NCBI GenBank assembly: GCA_002069785.1
Contig: MWCA01000009.1
Span: forward strand, 1-64,000
Length of the DNA stretch: 64,000 nucleotides
Source of the DNA: Lentisphaerae bacterium ADurb.Bin242
GTDB taxonomy: Bacteria; Verrucomicrobiota; Lentisphaeria; Victivallales; UBA1829
Direction of reading: 5' to 3'
Below, piece after piece: positions 9,443-17,740 of this stretch; positions within the stretch are counted from its first letter, which is position 1, and the number at the start of each line of letters is the position of its first letter. Under the pieces are notes generated by a model. It was not told where the DNA came from. It saw only the letters and a program-made list of their open reading frames with translations, and ran no database searches. Both the position numbers and the translations under genes were made by a program.

Positions 9443-9961
9443 ATGATCATCCGGGCGATCCTGGAGGACATCACCGCCCTTGCCGTGGACGCGATCGTCA
9501 ACGCGGCGAACTGTTCGCTGCTCGGCGGAGGCGGCGTGGACGGCGCCATTCACCGGGCGGCCGGGCCGGAGCTGCTCAAGGCCTGCCGTCCGCTCGGCGG
9601 ATGCAAGACCGGCGAAGCCCGGATCACGCCCGGATTCCGGCTGTCCGCGAAATATGTGATCCATACGCCCGGCCCGGTCTGGCACGGAGGAAATCACCGC
9701 GAGCCCGAACTTCTCCGGAACTGCTATCGGAACTCCCTCGAACTCGCGAACGGGAGACAGTGCCGCACCGTGGCGTTTCCGGGAATCTCCACGGGCGTTT
9801 ACAGCTATCCGCTCCGCGCCGCCTCGGAGATCGCCGTAAAAACGGTCTCGGAATGGGATGGGCGGTTCCCGGAGGAAACCATTTTCTGCTGTTTCTCGAG
9901 GGAAGCGCTGGAAATTTATCAGGAGATACTGAAATACCATCAGACAAGGAGCTTATCATGA
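9443..9961 (+). CDS. ymdB: Macro-domain protein, O-acetyl-ADP-ribose deacetylase type
   Basis: 172 residues forming a single macro domain. It shows the ADP-ribose-binding segments DAIVNAANCSLLGGGGVDGAIHRAAG (shown split: DAIVNAANCSLLGG and GGVDGAIHRAAG) and the FPGISTGVYSYP loop, as in the YmdB/MacroD group that hydrolyses O-acetyl-ADP-ribose or removes ADP-ribose from proteins. It is cytoplasmic. GGAGAGGAG precedes the ATG. Its TGA overlaps the ATG of the next small gene (ATGA), so the two are probably translationally coupled. The gene symbol is by family resemblance. Confidence 0.92.
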   Translation: MIIRAILEDITALAVDAIVNAANCSLLGGGGVDGAIHRAAGPELLKACRPLGGCKTGEARITPGFRLSAKYVIHTPGPVWHGGNHREPELLRNCYRNSLELANGRQCRTVAFPGISTGVYSYPLRAASEIAVKTVSEWDGRFPEETIFCCFSREALEIYQEILKYHQTRSLS

Positions 9962-10110
9962 CACAGACCAATCCGAATTGTCCGTGTACCTGGCCCGGAT
10001 GCGAAAACCATGGGAACTGCAAGGCTTGCCAGGCAAATCATAATCCTTACGGCGAAAAGACCGCCTGCCAGAGATTGGCCGGAAAAAAGTCCGCGGCAAA
10101 CGGCAAATAA
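9958..10110 (+). CDS. Small Cys-rich protein, probable zinc-binding
   Basis: 50 residues with six cysteines and two histidines arranged CPCTWPGCENHGNCKACQAN...C. Short proteins of this pattern (CxC-x4-C-x2-H-x2-C-x2-C-x2-H) are widespread in anaerobes and probably bind metal; no function is known to me. It starts at the ATG overlapping the macro-domain stop. The gene is too short for standard calling, but the coupling and Cys spacing support it. Confidence 0.72.
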   Translation: MTQTNPNCPCTWPGCENHGNCKACQANHNPYGEKTACQRLAGKKSAANGK

Positions 10111-10126
10111 GCGGCACGGAGGAAAA

Positions 10127-10831
10127 ATGCCGGAAAAAAGAAAATTCAAAATGATCCTGGCGGCCTCCGCCGCCGCAATCGTCCTGTGGTCCGCCGGATG
10201 CTGTTCCGTATCGCCCCAACCGGGAAAAATTCCGAAAGGCTTCGTCTACATCGCGGACGTCATCCCAGACCCGGTGTTCGACATCCGGTATGCCACGAAT
10301 TATAATTTCGTCGGAACCCGGATCGACGGCTATCTTGCCCCGAAACCGATGCTGACGAAGGAGGCGGCCGCCGCGCTCGCAAAAGCGGCGGATGACCTCC
10401 GGAAACAGGGATACCGCCTCCTGGTCTACGACGCCTACCGTCCGCAGAAGGCGGTCACGCACTTCGTCCGCTGGATCAACGATCCCGCCGCGCCGGGCGT
10501 GAAAACGTTCTTCCCGAACCTGACGAAAAGCGATCTGCTCAAGGGCGGCTACATCGACGCCCGTTCCGGACACTCCCGCGGGAGCGTCATCGACCTGACG
10601 CTGGCGCGGATGGACGGCACTCCCGCGGACATGGGAAGTCCCTTCGACCTCTTCGACGAAGTGTCTCATCCGGACTCCGCGCGGATCACTCCGGAACAGC
10701 GCCGCAACCGCGCCATCCTGAAGGCGGCCATGGAAAAGGCCGGATTCGTCCAGCTCGACACCGAATGGTGGCATTTCCGCCTCAAAAACGAGCCGTATCC
10801 CGACACGTATTTCGATTTTGACGTGCAATGA
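10127..10831 (+). CDS. D-alanyl-D-alanine dipeptidase, lipoprotein (VanX/DdpX family)
   Basis: 234 residues. The start is the ATG at 10127, after GGAGG. The N-terminus is a lipoprotein signal with lipobox SAGC (Cys25), so it acts in the periplasm. The peptidase M15D motifs are present: DAYRP (Arg105), SGHSRGSVIDLTL (Zn ligands His149 and Asp156) and EWWH (catalytic Glu and Zn-ligand His). The family cleaves D-Ala-D-Ala. Without VanH/VanA neighbours, peptidoglycan peptide recycling is more likely than vancomycin resistance. Its stop overlaps the next ATG by 4 bases. Confidence 0.92.
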   Translation: MPEKRKFKMILAASAAAIVLWSAGCCSVSPQPGKIPKGFVYIADVIPDPVFDIRYATNYNFVGTRIDGYLAPKPMLTKEAAAALAKAADDLRKQGYRLLVYDAYRPQKAVTHFVRWINDPAAPGVKTFFPNLTKSDLLKGGYIDARSGHSRGSVIDLTLARMDGTPADMGSPFDLFDEVSHPDSARITPEQRRNRAILKAAMEKAGFVQLDTEWWHFRLKNEPYPDTYFDFDVQ

Positions 10832-11283
10832 AAATCCTGATCGACGCAGACGCCATGCCGCGCCAGTTGAAAGAGGCGCTCCTTAAAATCGCCGAACGCG
10901 AAAAAGTGGAAATGTGTTTCGTCGCGGCGCACATGCCGCGCCTGCCGGAATCGAAGTTCTCCAGAGGCATTGCCGCCGGGAACGCCTTCAACGGTGCGGA
11001 CAACTGGATCGCCGAACATGCCGAAGCCGGGGATCTGATCATCACCGCGGACATTCCGCTGGCCGACCGCGGAATCTCCGGAGGTGCGGAGGTCCTGAAC
11101 ACGAAAGGCGAATTTTTCACTCACTCCAACATCAAAAACGCGCTGGCCATGCGGGAGCTGATGGAAGAATTGCGCATCACCGGAGAAGTCACCGGCGGAC
11201 CGCCGCCGTTCTCGGAAAAACAACGCATCCGATTCATCGACGCTTTGAACCGCTATTTACAGAAAAGGAAACGCCCCGGATGA
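10828..11283 (+). CDS. UPF0178 (YaiI/YqxD) family protein
   Basis: 151 residues matching the YaiI/YqxD family throughout: MKILIDADAMPRQLKEAL at the start, then NGADNWIAEHAEAGDLIITADIPLA and GEFFTHSNIKNALAMRELMEELR. The fold is PIN-like with conserved acidic residues, which suggests a nuclease, but no activity is established. It is coupled by ATGA overlaps at both ends to the VanX-like and PepT genes. Confidence 0.9.
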   Translation: MKILIDADAMPRQLKEALLKIAEREKVEMCFVAAHMPRLPESKFSRGIAAGNAFNGADNWIAEHAEAGDLIITADIPLADRGISGGAEVLNTKGEFFTHSNIKNALAMRELMEELRITGEVTGGPPPFSEKQRIRFIDALNRYLQKRKRPG

Positions 11284-12536
11284 AAACCGTTCTCGAACGA
11301 TTTCTGGAATATGTGAAATTCGATACCCAGTCAAACGACTCCACGGGGACGCACCCCTCGACGCCGGGACAGACGGTATTCGCCCGGCTTCTCGCGGATG
11401 AGATGCGGAAACTGGGCGTGGAAAACGTCCGGGTCTCCGAATACGCCTATGTCTTCGGCGAACTGCCGCCCACGCCCGGAATGGAAAAGGTTCCCGCCCT
11501 GGGATTCATCGCACACATGGACACCTCGGACGCCGCTTCCGGAAAGGATGTCCGCGCGCAAGTCGTCGAATACGAAGGGGGCGTTCTCCCGCTCGGAGAC
11601 AGCGGGCGGAGCCTTGATCCGGCGCAATTTCCGCTTCTGGAAAAGGTTGTCGGTCACACGCTCGTAACGACCGGCGGAACCACTCTGCTGGGCGCGGACG
11701 ACAAGGCCGGAATCGCGGAAATCCTCACCGCAGCGGAACAGATCATCGCGGGCGGGTCACCGCACGGAAAAATCTGCCTCGGCTTCACGCCCGACGAGGA
11801 GATCGGCGAAGGCACGCTCCATTTCGACGTAGAGGACTTCGGCGCCGACTACGCCTACACCCTGGACGGCGGGGCGGTGCACGAAATCGAGTATCAGAAT
11901 TTCAACGCGGTACAAGCGACCTTCGAAATCAAAGGCCGCTCCGTGCATCCGGGCACGGCGAAAGGCATCCTGCTCAACGCCCAGAAGATCGCCTTCGAAC
12001 TGGACTCGATGCTGCCGCCCGGCGAAGTGCCCGAACGCACGGAAAAGTTTCAGGGTTTTTATCACCTGCTCCGCACCGAAGGAACCGTCGGCTCCGCGAA
12101 AGCCGTCTACCTTCTGCGCGACCACGACACGGACGCCTTCGAAAAACGCAAGGAAACGGTCGAGCGCATCACGGAAAGATTGAATGCGAAATACGGCCCC
12201 GGCACCGTAACCCTGACGATCAAAGAGCAATACCGGAATATGGAGGAAGTCCTCCGGCGTCATCCGTTCCTCGTAGACATCGCCGGGCAGGCGGTCCGGG
12301 ATGTGGGGCTCGAACCGAAAACCGTTCCGATCCGGGGCGGCACGGACGGCGCCCGGCTCTCGTTCAAAGGACTCCCCTGTCCGAACCTGGGAACCGGCGG
12401 GTTCAACTTCCACGGCGAATGCGAATACGCGTCCGTTCAGGAAATGGAAGCCGCCGTCCGGGTCGTCCTGAATATCGTTGCGGCATTCTGCCGGGAAAAG
12501 TTTCCCCGGACGCCGGGCAGACGGAGCGCATCGTGA
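11280..12536 (+). CDS. pepT: Peptidase T (tripeptidase, M20B)
   Basis: 418 residues with the hallmark PepT segments: FLEYVKFDTQSN, GFIAHMDTSDAASG (Zn ligand His, catalytic Asp), LLGADDKAGIAEI, FTPDEEIGEG (Glu-Glu), DGGAVHEIEYQNFNA, GRSVHPGTAKG, RGGTDGARLSFKGLPCPNLGTGG (quoted only to identify RGGTDGARLS) and the FHGECEY zinc-ligand region. It is a cytoplasmic metallopeptidase releasing the N-terminal residue of tripeptides. Starting at 11280 gives the standard family length; the long frame extending to 10914 is an out-of-frame overlap with the previous gene. Confidence 0.95.
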   Translation: MKTVLERFLEYVKFDTQSNDSTGTHPSTPGQTVFARLLADEMRKLGVENVRVSEYAYVFGELPPTPGMEKVPALGFIAHMDTSDAASGKDVRAQVVEYEGGVLPLGDSGRSLDPAQFPLLEKVVGHTLVTTGGTTLLGADDKAGIAEILTAAEQIIAGGSPHGKICLGFTPDEEIGEGTLHFDVEDFGADYAYTLDGGAVHEIEYQNFNAVQATFEIKGRSVHPGTAKGILLNAQKIAFELDSMLPPGEVPERTEKFQGFYHLLRTEGTVGSAKAVYLLRDHDTDAFEKRKETVERITERLNAKYGPGTVTLTIKEQYRNMEEVLRRHPFLVDIAGQAVRDVGLEPKTVPIRGGTDGARLSFKGLPCPNLGTGGFNFHGECEYASVQEMEAAVRVVLNIVAAFCREKFPRTPGRRSAS

Positions 12537-12548
12537 GCCGGCGGGCTC
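12535..12548 (+). terminator. Hairpin after pepT
   Basis: GAGCC-GGCG-GGCTC starts inside the pepT stop codon in the gap to a convergent gene. It has no T run, so it may be a Rho-dependent or bidirectional structure. Confidence 0.35.
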
Positions 12549-12569
12549 CGCCTGTCGACCTGAAAACGG

Positions 12570-13295
12570 TCAGGGAAGAAGGATGACATCCTTTTTGAGA
12601 TAGACATTCCACGGCTGATAATTGGAAACGTAATTGATATCCGTGCAAAGCTTGTAGCTGACCGCCCGGACGTTTCCGCCCACCATCAGCACATTGGGCT
12701 TTCCGTTGCCGTGCCGGGCTATGATTTTCGAAAGGGAGGCCGAAGTCGTGTAATTGGCTATGAAGTGCGCATTGACGAGACAGTCGCCGTTGATGTCCCC
12801 GCTGATTTCGACGAACATCATGTGTCCGCTCGGATGCGGTATTTTCGAGAGGCGCATGGGAACCTCGTATCCGACCCACGTGGCGGACGATATATACGCA
12901 TTGATGCCGTAGGAGATCCGGTCGTTGTAAAAAATGGGAGTGCCGTCAGCCAGCTTGCACCGCGGAATATGCTCGTCGGCCGAACACGCAAAGACGCTTT
13001 TCTGCCATTTTGCGGGGTTGGACTGGAGCCCTGGCGCCACATAGAGCTGAATTCTCCGGACCCAGGAGTTCGCGCCCACATCGCGCAGCATGATATAGTC
13101 GTTCCAGTCATTGAAATAGCATTGCGCCCCGATCCCCTGCTGTTTCAGGTTGCTGACACAGGCGATTTCACGCGCTTTCTCCCGCGCCCGGTTCAGGGCC
13201 GGCAGCAGCATTCCGGCAAGAATCGCGATGATCGCAATGACCACGAGCAATTCTATCAACGTAAAATTCCATGCGGGCAATGTTCTGGTTTTCAT
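12570..13295 (-). CDS. Pseudopilin-like protein, prepilin N-terminus
   Basis: 241 residues starting [18 protein letters not shown], with the prepilin helix through [13 protein letters not shown]. The C-terminus has a variant H-X9-DG box ([16 protein letters not shown] replaced by G and one extra residue). AAGGA lies 8 bases before the chosen ATG at 13295; a longer frame to 13391 lacks a ribosome site. It is last in the order clan-A glycosidase (17331), secreted beta protein (14160), pseudopilin, although gaps of 99 and 187 bp mean separate promoters are possible. Confidence 0.85.
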   Translation of the reverse strand: MKTRTLPAWNFTLIELLVVIAIIAILAGMLLPALNRAREKAREIACVSNLKQQGIGAQCYFNDWNDYIMLRDVGANSWVRRIQLYVAPGLQSNPAKWQKSVFACSADEHIPRCKLADGTPIFYNDRISYGINAYISSATWVGYEVPMRLSKIPHPSGHMMFVEISGDINGDCLVNAHFIANYTTSASLSKIIARHGNGKPNVLMVGGNVRAVSYKLCTDINYVSNYQPWNVYLKKDVILLP

Positions 13296-13391
13296 TTTCA
13301 CCGTTCCTTCTTCCTTCTGCATTCGGAATTCCTTTTCAAGCCGTCCTTTGCGGGGAAAAACGCTTTGGGGAAACAGCGCCCTTCCCCGCAT

Positions 13392-13419
13392 CCGATTCTT
13401 CGATATGATATATTATATA
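13392..13419 (+). promoter_or_regulatory. Copy of the AraC-gene promoter-like element
   Basis: CCGATT, 16 bp and TATATA, with interior TTCGATATGATATATT, closely match the elements at 17375 and 25882. No plus-strand gene follows. It may instead serve as operator or promoter for the pseudopilin on the minus strand, where it reads TATATAATATAT. Confidence 0.35.
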
Positions 13420-13482
13420 TGTAAAAAGCGATTCCGAAATGGAACGGATTCACTTTTTCATGTCAATTTTCACCATCGCGGC

Positions 13483-14160
13483 TTATTTCGGGGTAACGGT
13501 CAGCTTCATTTCCGTCGCGACCGGATAGAAGCGGATCACCAAACTCTGATCCTTCCCGGACTGGAATACCATCTTGAACTTGCCGCTGCCCGAAACCGTG
13601 TATTCCAGTCCGGGCTCTCCCTTGAACACGGTGACTTCGGGATTTTCCACCACCTTGCTGAGCCAGCCGTATTTCGTTTCGTTGACGACATTGAACTCCT
13701 GTCCGTTCATGACGATGTTTTTTCCGGCGATCTCCTTCATGGGAATCGTCAGAAACATTCCGAGTTCCAGAATATTCTTTCTGTCCGGAGTTTTCCATGC
13801 GGAATCCAGTTCGATCGTGTTGAACGGAGTGACGGTGGTCCGGATGGACAAATCCACAAAATCCGTTTCACTGGCGGGAATCTTCGCAGAGAAGTCCCAT
13901 ACGCCTTTTTCGACCGTTTTCAGTTCCGGCTTGCAAACCGGCATCCCGGGAGCAAACCACCGGGTCTTGTGATTCGTCCCCACAGAGATTCCGAAATTGG
14001 AAATCCAGCCTGCCGGCGTGGAGAGGACAAGGGTGCCGGTTTTGGAGACTGTGAATTTCTGTTTTCCGAAGTTCACGGAATCCCCCTGAACCGTCAGTTC
14101 CGCCGCCGTAAGACATCCGGCGAAGAACAAAGCCGCAACCGCAAGAATGGTCCTTTTCAT
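13483..14160 (-). CDS. Secreted hypothetical protein, beta-rich
   Basis: 225 residues with a signal peptide (MKRTILAVAALFFAGCLTAA; the Cys could make it a lipoprotein, FAGC). The mature part is dominated by predicted beta strands (LTVQGDSVNFGKQKFTV, TGTLVLSTPAGW). I do not recognise the family. AAAGGAGAAAGAAA precedes the ATG. It lies between the clan-A glycosidase and a pseudopilin on the same strand, so a glycan-binding or accessory surface role is plausible but only inferred from context. Confidence 0.75.
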   Translation of the reverse strand: MKRTILAVAALFFAGCLTAAELTVQGDSVNFGKQKFTVSKTGTLVLSTPAGWISNFGISVGTNHKTRWFAPGMPVCKPELKTVEKGVWDFSAKIPASETDFVDLSIRTTVTPFNTIELDSAWKTPDRKNILELGMFLTIPMKEIAGKNIVMNGQEFNVVNETKYGWLSKVVENPEVTVFKGEPGLEYTVSGSGKFKMVFQSGKDQSLVIRFYPVATEMKLTVTPK

Positions 14161-14259
14161 TTTCTTTCTCCTTTTCCTTGATTATTGTTCCGGGTTATTT
14201 CAATATACATAAAATTCCGTAAAGTTCAACCCTTTTACCCCGAAGTTTTCCCGGTCTCC

Positions 14260-17200
14260 TCATTCAAGAACGCAGAGGGCGAATTTATCGGGACGAAGTC
14301 CGCCGCCGAGTCCCTGGCGAAGGAAAAGCCAGTAGTCGGCGCCGGAACCGGTATCGTCATCCATCACGATGCAGTTGAACCCGAAGATTGTCCCCCGCGA
14401 GAGGGCCGGATCGATGAATTTCAGCGGCATTTTGAGCTGATAGACCGTCTTTCTGGTTTTTTCATTCCGGACAACCTTGTATTCCGTCGCACTTTTCAGC
14501 ATCGAGCGGAAAGGCCCGCGGTGGACCTCCAGCGCAGGACCGTCTTTTTGAAGCCCGACGGAAAGGAAGGTGTCGTCCGGATCGAGGTCATTCACATTGC
14601 GGATGAAGTTGGTCTGCGGATCGATCCCGATCTGGAGACAGTCGCCCTTCCAGATGCGATCCGGAGAGAAACGGTTGAAGTGCCGGTCGTCCGTGACCTC
14701 CGCGCCGAAGAAGAAATGGGTTCCGTCGTGCGCGAAATACAATTTGGCGCTGAGATCGTCTTCCCCGTCGTACGTCGTATGGTCCACGGGATGAATATGA
14801 TCCCTGCCCCCGATCGAAAGCGGTTCGACTTTCCAGGCATCGAAGGTGCCGTCGAGCCGGAGGCCGTCGACTCTGGCCGCCCGGATGATTTCAGGTGTTG
14901 TGTATTCGGCTTTCCACGGCTCGTAATTGCCGTCGAACAGAACGGTCATCGCGATCTTTTTGCCGGACGGCGGAAGCGGAAGGACGATCACGGAAGTTTC
15001 GCCCGGGCGGATGACCGTTTTTTCCGTCCGGCCTGTTTTTCCGTCGCATTCATACGAAATGACGCAGGCGTTGTCATTCTTGGAGGAAGTGTTTTTCACA
15101 TAGGCCTTGAGGGTATTTTTCCCTCCGGCGCGGAAGAGGATTTCCGCCGGAATGTCCTCATGGATTTTCATCCGTTCGAAAGCGGATTGGAGTTCTTTAT
15201 AATTGTTCCGCCCGTTCCGGGTCAGCCAGACATACAGCGGGAATTCACTCGTTTTCAGTTGGATCATCCCGTTCCGGGCGATGGTTTTGACCGGATTCCC
15301 CATGATGTCGGTCACCTCGAACCCGAGATCGGGAAGCGACACTTCCGGTGTGAACTCGGGGCGGAGGCTCCAGACCGCCCCGACGGCGCGGCCGTCCGTC
15401 TTTCCGAAAACGCCGGCTCCGAGTTTTTCGCTGATCCTGATCTCGGCGCACTTGTCCACATTCTCCACGACGCGGCCGACCATGTTCAGCGCGGCCACCG
15501 CGGGAAGCGGCTTTCCCTGCTGCCAGATGCCCATCAGATAGCGTTTGCCCTCCAGTCCGGTGCTTTCGGTGGTATACCAGTGGAGCGACTTCATTCCGAC
15601 CAGCCTGGCCTTGAGGAAGGAACGGGCGATCCGGTTGGTATGCTCGGCAATGTATTTCGGATTGCCGGTCTCCTTGTAGTCGATGAAATATCCGTATTCG
15701 GAGATCATCACATCGGTTCCCCTGACCAGTCCTTTCATCGCCGCAATGGAGTCGCGGTAACGGACGGCCAGGTCCTGCTCCAGACCGGTGGGCGGCTGTC
15801 CGGGCCCGATCCAGCGCGGCTGCGGATAACAGTCGATGCCGAAGCAGGTCATGTATTTGCCGAGACGCTTGAACACCTCCCTGGAATACGCGTAGGCATA
15901 CCGCGAATCGACGTCGCTGGGCCGCACGCTGGAAATCCTCGCCCCCGGTTCGACCCGGAGGATCTCTTCGGCGGCGATTTCCATCATGTGACAGGTCAGT
16001 TCCATCGATTCCCCCGTGACAAACGGGCCAATCAGATTTTTCGTGTCGAGGCTCTTGTAATACGTATTCAGCCCGATCAGGGCGTCCAGCTCGCCGCCGA
16101 GCTCATAAATGTCAAACAGCCCCTTGTATTTTTCCATGAACCGGCGCATCAGCGGACGGTAGTGCTTTTCCTGCACATCGATCGGCGCCACGCAGCGCGA
16201 ATGATTGACGCCGAGCTTGTCGATCTCCTTCTGAACGTCCGGGGGCAGCGCCCACCGCGGCGGACCGGTGGTGACAAGGGCCTGAATCAGGAACCCTTCT
16301 TTTTTATATCTTTCAAATTCTTCAAATGTTCGGAAAGAAAGTTTTCCGGGGACTTCCTCGATTTCATACCAGGAGAGATATTTCTGGAGCCATTTGACGC
16401 CGATCCGTTTCGAAGCCTCCAGATAATTCTGGGCTCCGCAAAGGCCGACGAACGGCTCCACCTCCTTGATCGTCGGTTCGGGCGGACGCGCCATCACTAC
16501 CGTGGTGAAATTCTTCGCGGCTCCGGGAATTTCGGCGTCGATCCGGAACCAGCCGCTCCGCCCGGCGGGAAGCGTGACGCGGTCCTCGAAGGAATTTCCG
16601 TTCCCGAAATCGGGCTTCACACGATGTTCCGCAAGAACGGTTCCGGCATGGTCCTTGACTTTCACCTCCAGATTCCCGGACGGTTTTTCCGCGACATTGC
16701 ACGAGACCCGGATATTCACCGTGAGCGGCTTGTCGAATTCATACACATTTCCAGGAACACCCGGCAATTCCATCGTGATGGCGTATTTCGTGGTCGGGAC
16801 CCATCCGGCGGGCTTGTCGCCGGCGTTGAGCATGAAACGGTCGAAAAGGACTCCTTCCTGCGCATTTCCGTAGTATCCCGAATAAGGCGAGCTCCCCTCC
16901 GCCGTGAACGTGTGCGAGTAGCGTTTCCACTCGGTCGTCAGCGGAAACGCCCCCCCGGCGCGCTGCTTCAAAACAACGGGCCACGAGCTGGTGACCGGAT
17001 TCACGGTAATATACCCGGTGTTCCCCGGCCGGTCGGCCCTGGCCCAGAAGGAAAACGTATAGGTTCCCGGCTTCAGGAGGACCGGATTGACTCCCATTCC
17101 CACTCCTTTTCCGGTGACGCGGATGCTTTTCCGGCTCTGGAAGCCGGCTGAAGTCTCGTGCGTCCAGAGGGGATTGGACCGGAAGGAATTGGAAAAAGCC

Positions 17201-17331
17201 CCGTTCGTCATATTTTCCGCTTCCAGCTCGACATCGGCGTCTCCGATGAGGAGATTGGCGGTCTCGCCGCCGAAAGCGGAAACGGCGGTGAATGCGAAGA
17301 GGAATACAGAGAGAAAAGATTTTCGAATCAT
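14260..17331 (-). CDS. Secreted clan GH-A glycosidase with CBM4/9 and CBM9-like modules
   Basis: 1023 residues from the ATG at 17331 (GGAGG six bases upstream); the frame to 17415 has no ribosome site. It has a signal peptide (MIRKSFLSVFLFAFTAVSAFG), a CBM4/9-like jelly-roll (~25-190) and a TIM barrel (~290-640). Candidate catalytic residues are Glu414 (YELGGELDAL, acid/base) and Glu545 (MISEYGYF, nucleophile), 131 residues apart as in clan A. A C-terminal CBM9-like module follows (DGLRLDGTFDAW...WKGDCLQIGID). This suggests a retaining beta-glycosidase or endo-enzyme acting outside the cell. Family and substrate are not assignable by eye. An AraC gene fragment lies divergently upstream. Confidence 0.88.
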   Translation of the reverse strand: MIRKSFLSVFLFAFTAVSAFGGETANLLIGDADVELEAENMTNGAFSNSFRSNPLWTHETSAGFQSRKSIRVTGKGVGMGVNPVLLKPGTYTFSFWARADRPGNTGYITVNPVTSSWPVVLKQRAGGAFPLTTEWKRYSHTFTAEGSSPYSGYYGNAQEGVLFDRFMLNAGDKPAGWVPTTKYAITMELPGVPGNVYEFDKPLTVNIRVSCNVAEKPSGNLEVKVKDHAGTVLAEHRVKPDFGNGNSFEDRVTLPAGRSGWFRIDAEIPGAAKNFTTVVMARPPEPTIKEVEPFVGLCGAQNYLEASKRIGVKWLQKYLSWYEIEEVPGKLSFRTFEEFERYKKEGFLIQALVTTGPPRWALPPDVQKEIDKLGVNHSRCVAPIDVQEKHYRPLMRRFMEKYKGLFDIYELGGELDALIGLNTYYKSLDTKNLIGPFVTGESMELTCHMMEIAAEEILRVEPGARISSVRPSDVDSRYAYAYSREVFKRLGKYMTCFGIDCYPQPRWIGPGQPPTGLEQDLAVRYRDSIAAMKGLVRGTDVMISEYGYFIDYKETGNPKYIAEHTNRIARSFLKARLVGMKSLHWYTTESTGLEGKRYLMGIWQQGKPLPAVAALNMVGRVVENVDKCAEIRISEKLGAGVFGKTDGRAVGAVWSLRPEFTPEVSLPDLGFEVTDIMGNPVKTIARNGMIQLKTSEFPLYVWLTRNGRNNYKELQSAFERMKIHEDIPAEILFRAGGKNTLKAYVKNTSSKNDNACVISYECDGKTGRTEKTVIRPGETSVIVLPLPPSGKKIAMTVLFDGNYEPWKAEYTTPEIIRAARVDGLRLDGTFDAWKVEPLSIGGRDHIHPVDHTTYDGEDDLSAKLYFAHDGTHFFFGAEVTDDRHFNRFSPDRIWKGDCLQIGIDPQTNFIRNVNDLDPDDTFLSVGLQKDGPALEVHRGPFRSMLKSATEYKVVRNEKTRKTVYQLKMPLKFIDPALSRGTIFGFNCIVMDDDTGSGADYWLFLRQGLGGGLRPDKFALCVLE

Positions 17332-17374
17332 TCGGCGCCTCCTTTTATAATGAGTAACTTCGGATTCCCTGACA

Positions 17375-17402
17375 TTGATTTTTCGATATCGTATATTATA
17401 TT
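17375..17402 (+). promoter_or_regulatory. Promoter-like element before the truncated AraC gene
   Basis: TTGATT (17375-17380), 16 bp and TATATT (17397-17402) match in sequence and spacing the promoter at 25882-25909. It now drives only a 14-codon fragment. On the other strand it lies 45-70 bp upstream of the glycosidase ATG, so it may still matter for that gene. Confidence 0.45.
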
Positions 17403-17413
17403 TTATTTTATAC

Positions 17414-17459
17414 AAAAGGAAATGCCAGAAAAAGACAAAGAAATGTCAATTTTTTCAAT
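17414..17459 (+). pseudogene. Truncated copy of an AraC-family gene (first ~13 codons)
   Basis: These 46 bases are identical to 25922-25967, the ribosome site and start of the intact AraC gene (MPEKDKEMSIFS...). Homology also runs ~45 bp upstream through the promoter. After 17459 the two sequences diverge completely and the frame enters unrelated sequence. This is a duplicated or rearranged regulator whose body has been lost. Confidence 0.75.
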
Positions 17460-17476
17460 TGATCATCGAATTTTTG

Positions 17477-17740
17477 TTATTGGAATCTCCGAACACGGCA
17501 TTGGTCAGGTGATAAAAGGTCCAGAAGGTGACGGTTCAATTCATTGACATAATCCGCAACACCTTGTTTCGCAGCTGATTTGTTCAAGTCATTGACGGCT
17601 TTTGCCCGGCACCAGCCTGACCGCTTCATCTCCGCCACAGTGAATATACTGCGAGGGAAATAAAAGTGCAATTTCAGAAAGACAGGCTTTCATATTTCCC
17701 ACAGTTCCATACTGTTTCTCTCTTATATTTCCACTCGTTT
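17477..17740 (-). pseudogene. Frameshifted internal fragment of a GH20 beta-hexosaminidase
   Basis: One minus-strand frame ending at 17589 contains LFPSQYIHCGGDEAV, the GH20 active-site signature (IHxGGDE). The alignment then continues in another frame with WCRAKAVNDL and GVADYVNELNRHLLDLL, as expected after the GGDE motif in GH20. One frameshift near 17610-17625 joins them. Both ends of the family are missing: the upstream part is replaced by the gene ending at 17723, and the downstream end abuts the AraC fragment. It is therefore a dead relic. The gap 17332-17722 otherwise holds nothing recognisable. Confidence 0.5.

Noticed and set aside
10127..10831. Vancomycin-resistance (VanX) interpretation
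   Set aside because: No vanH, vanA or vanRS neighbours are present. The protein is a lipoprotein in an operon with peptidase T, so peptidoglycan peptide turnover fits better.
13440..13482. Second AraC start relic (ATGTCAATTTTCACC resembles ATGTCAATTTTTTCA)
   Set aside because: The similarity is only ~12 bases in AT-rich sequence and there is no shared ribosome site, so chance is likely despite the promoter-like element just upstream.
14185..17151. A 988-codon open frame on the plus strand
   Set aside because: It is antisense to the secreted clan-A glycosidase. It has no ribosome site or domain, and its composition is typical of a shadow frame.
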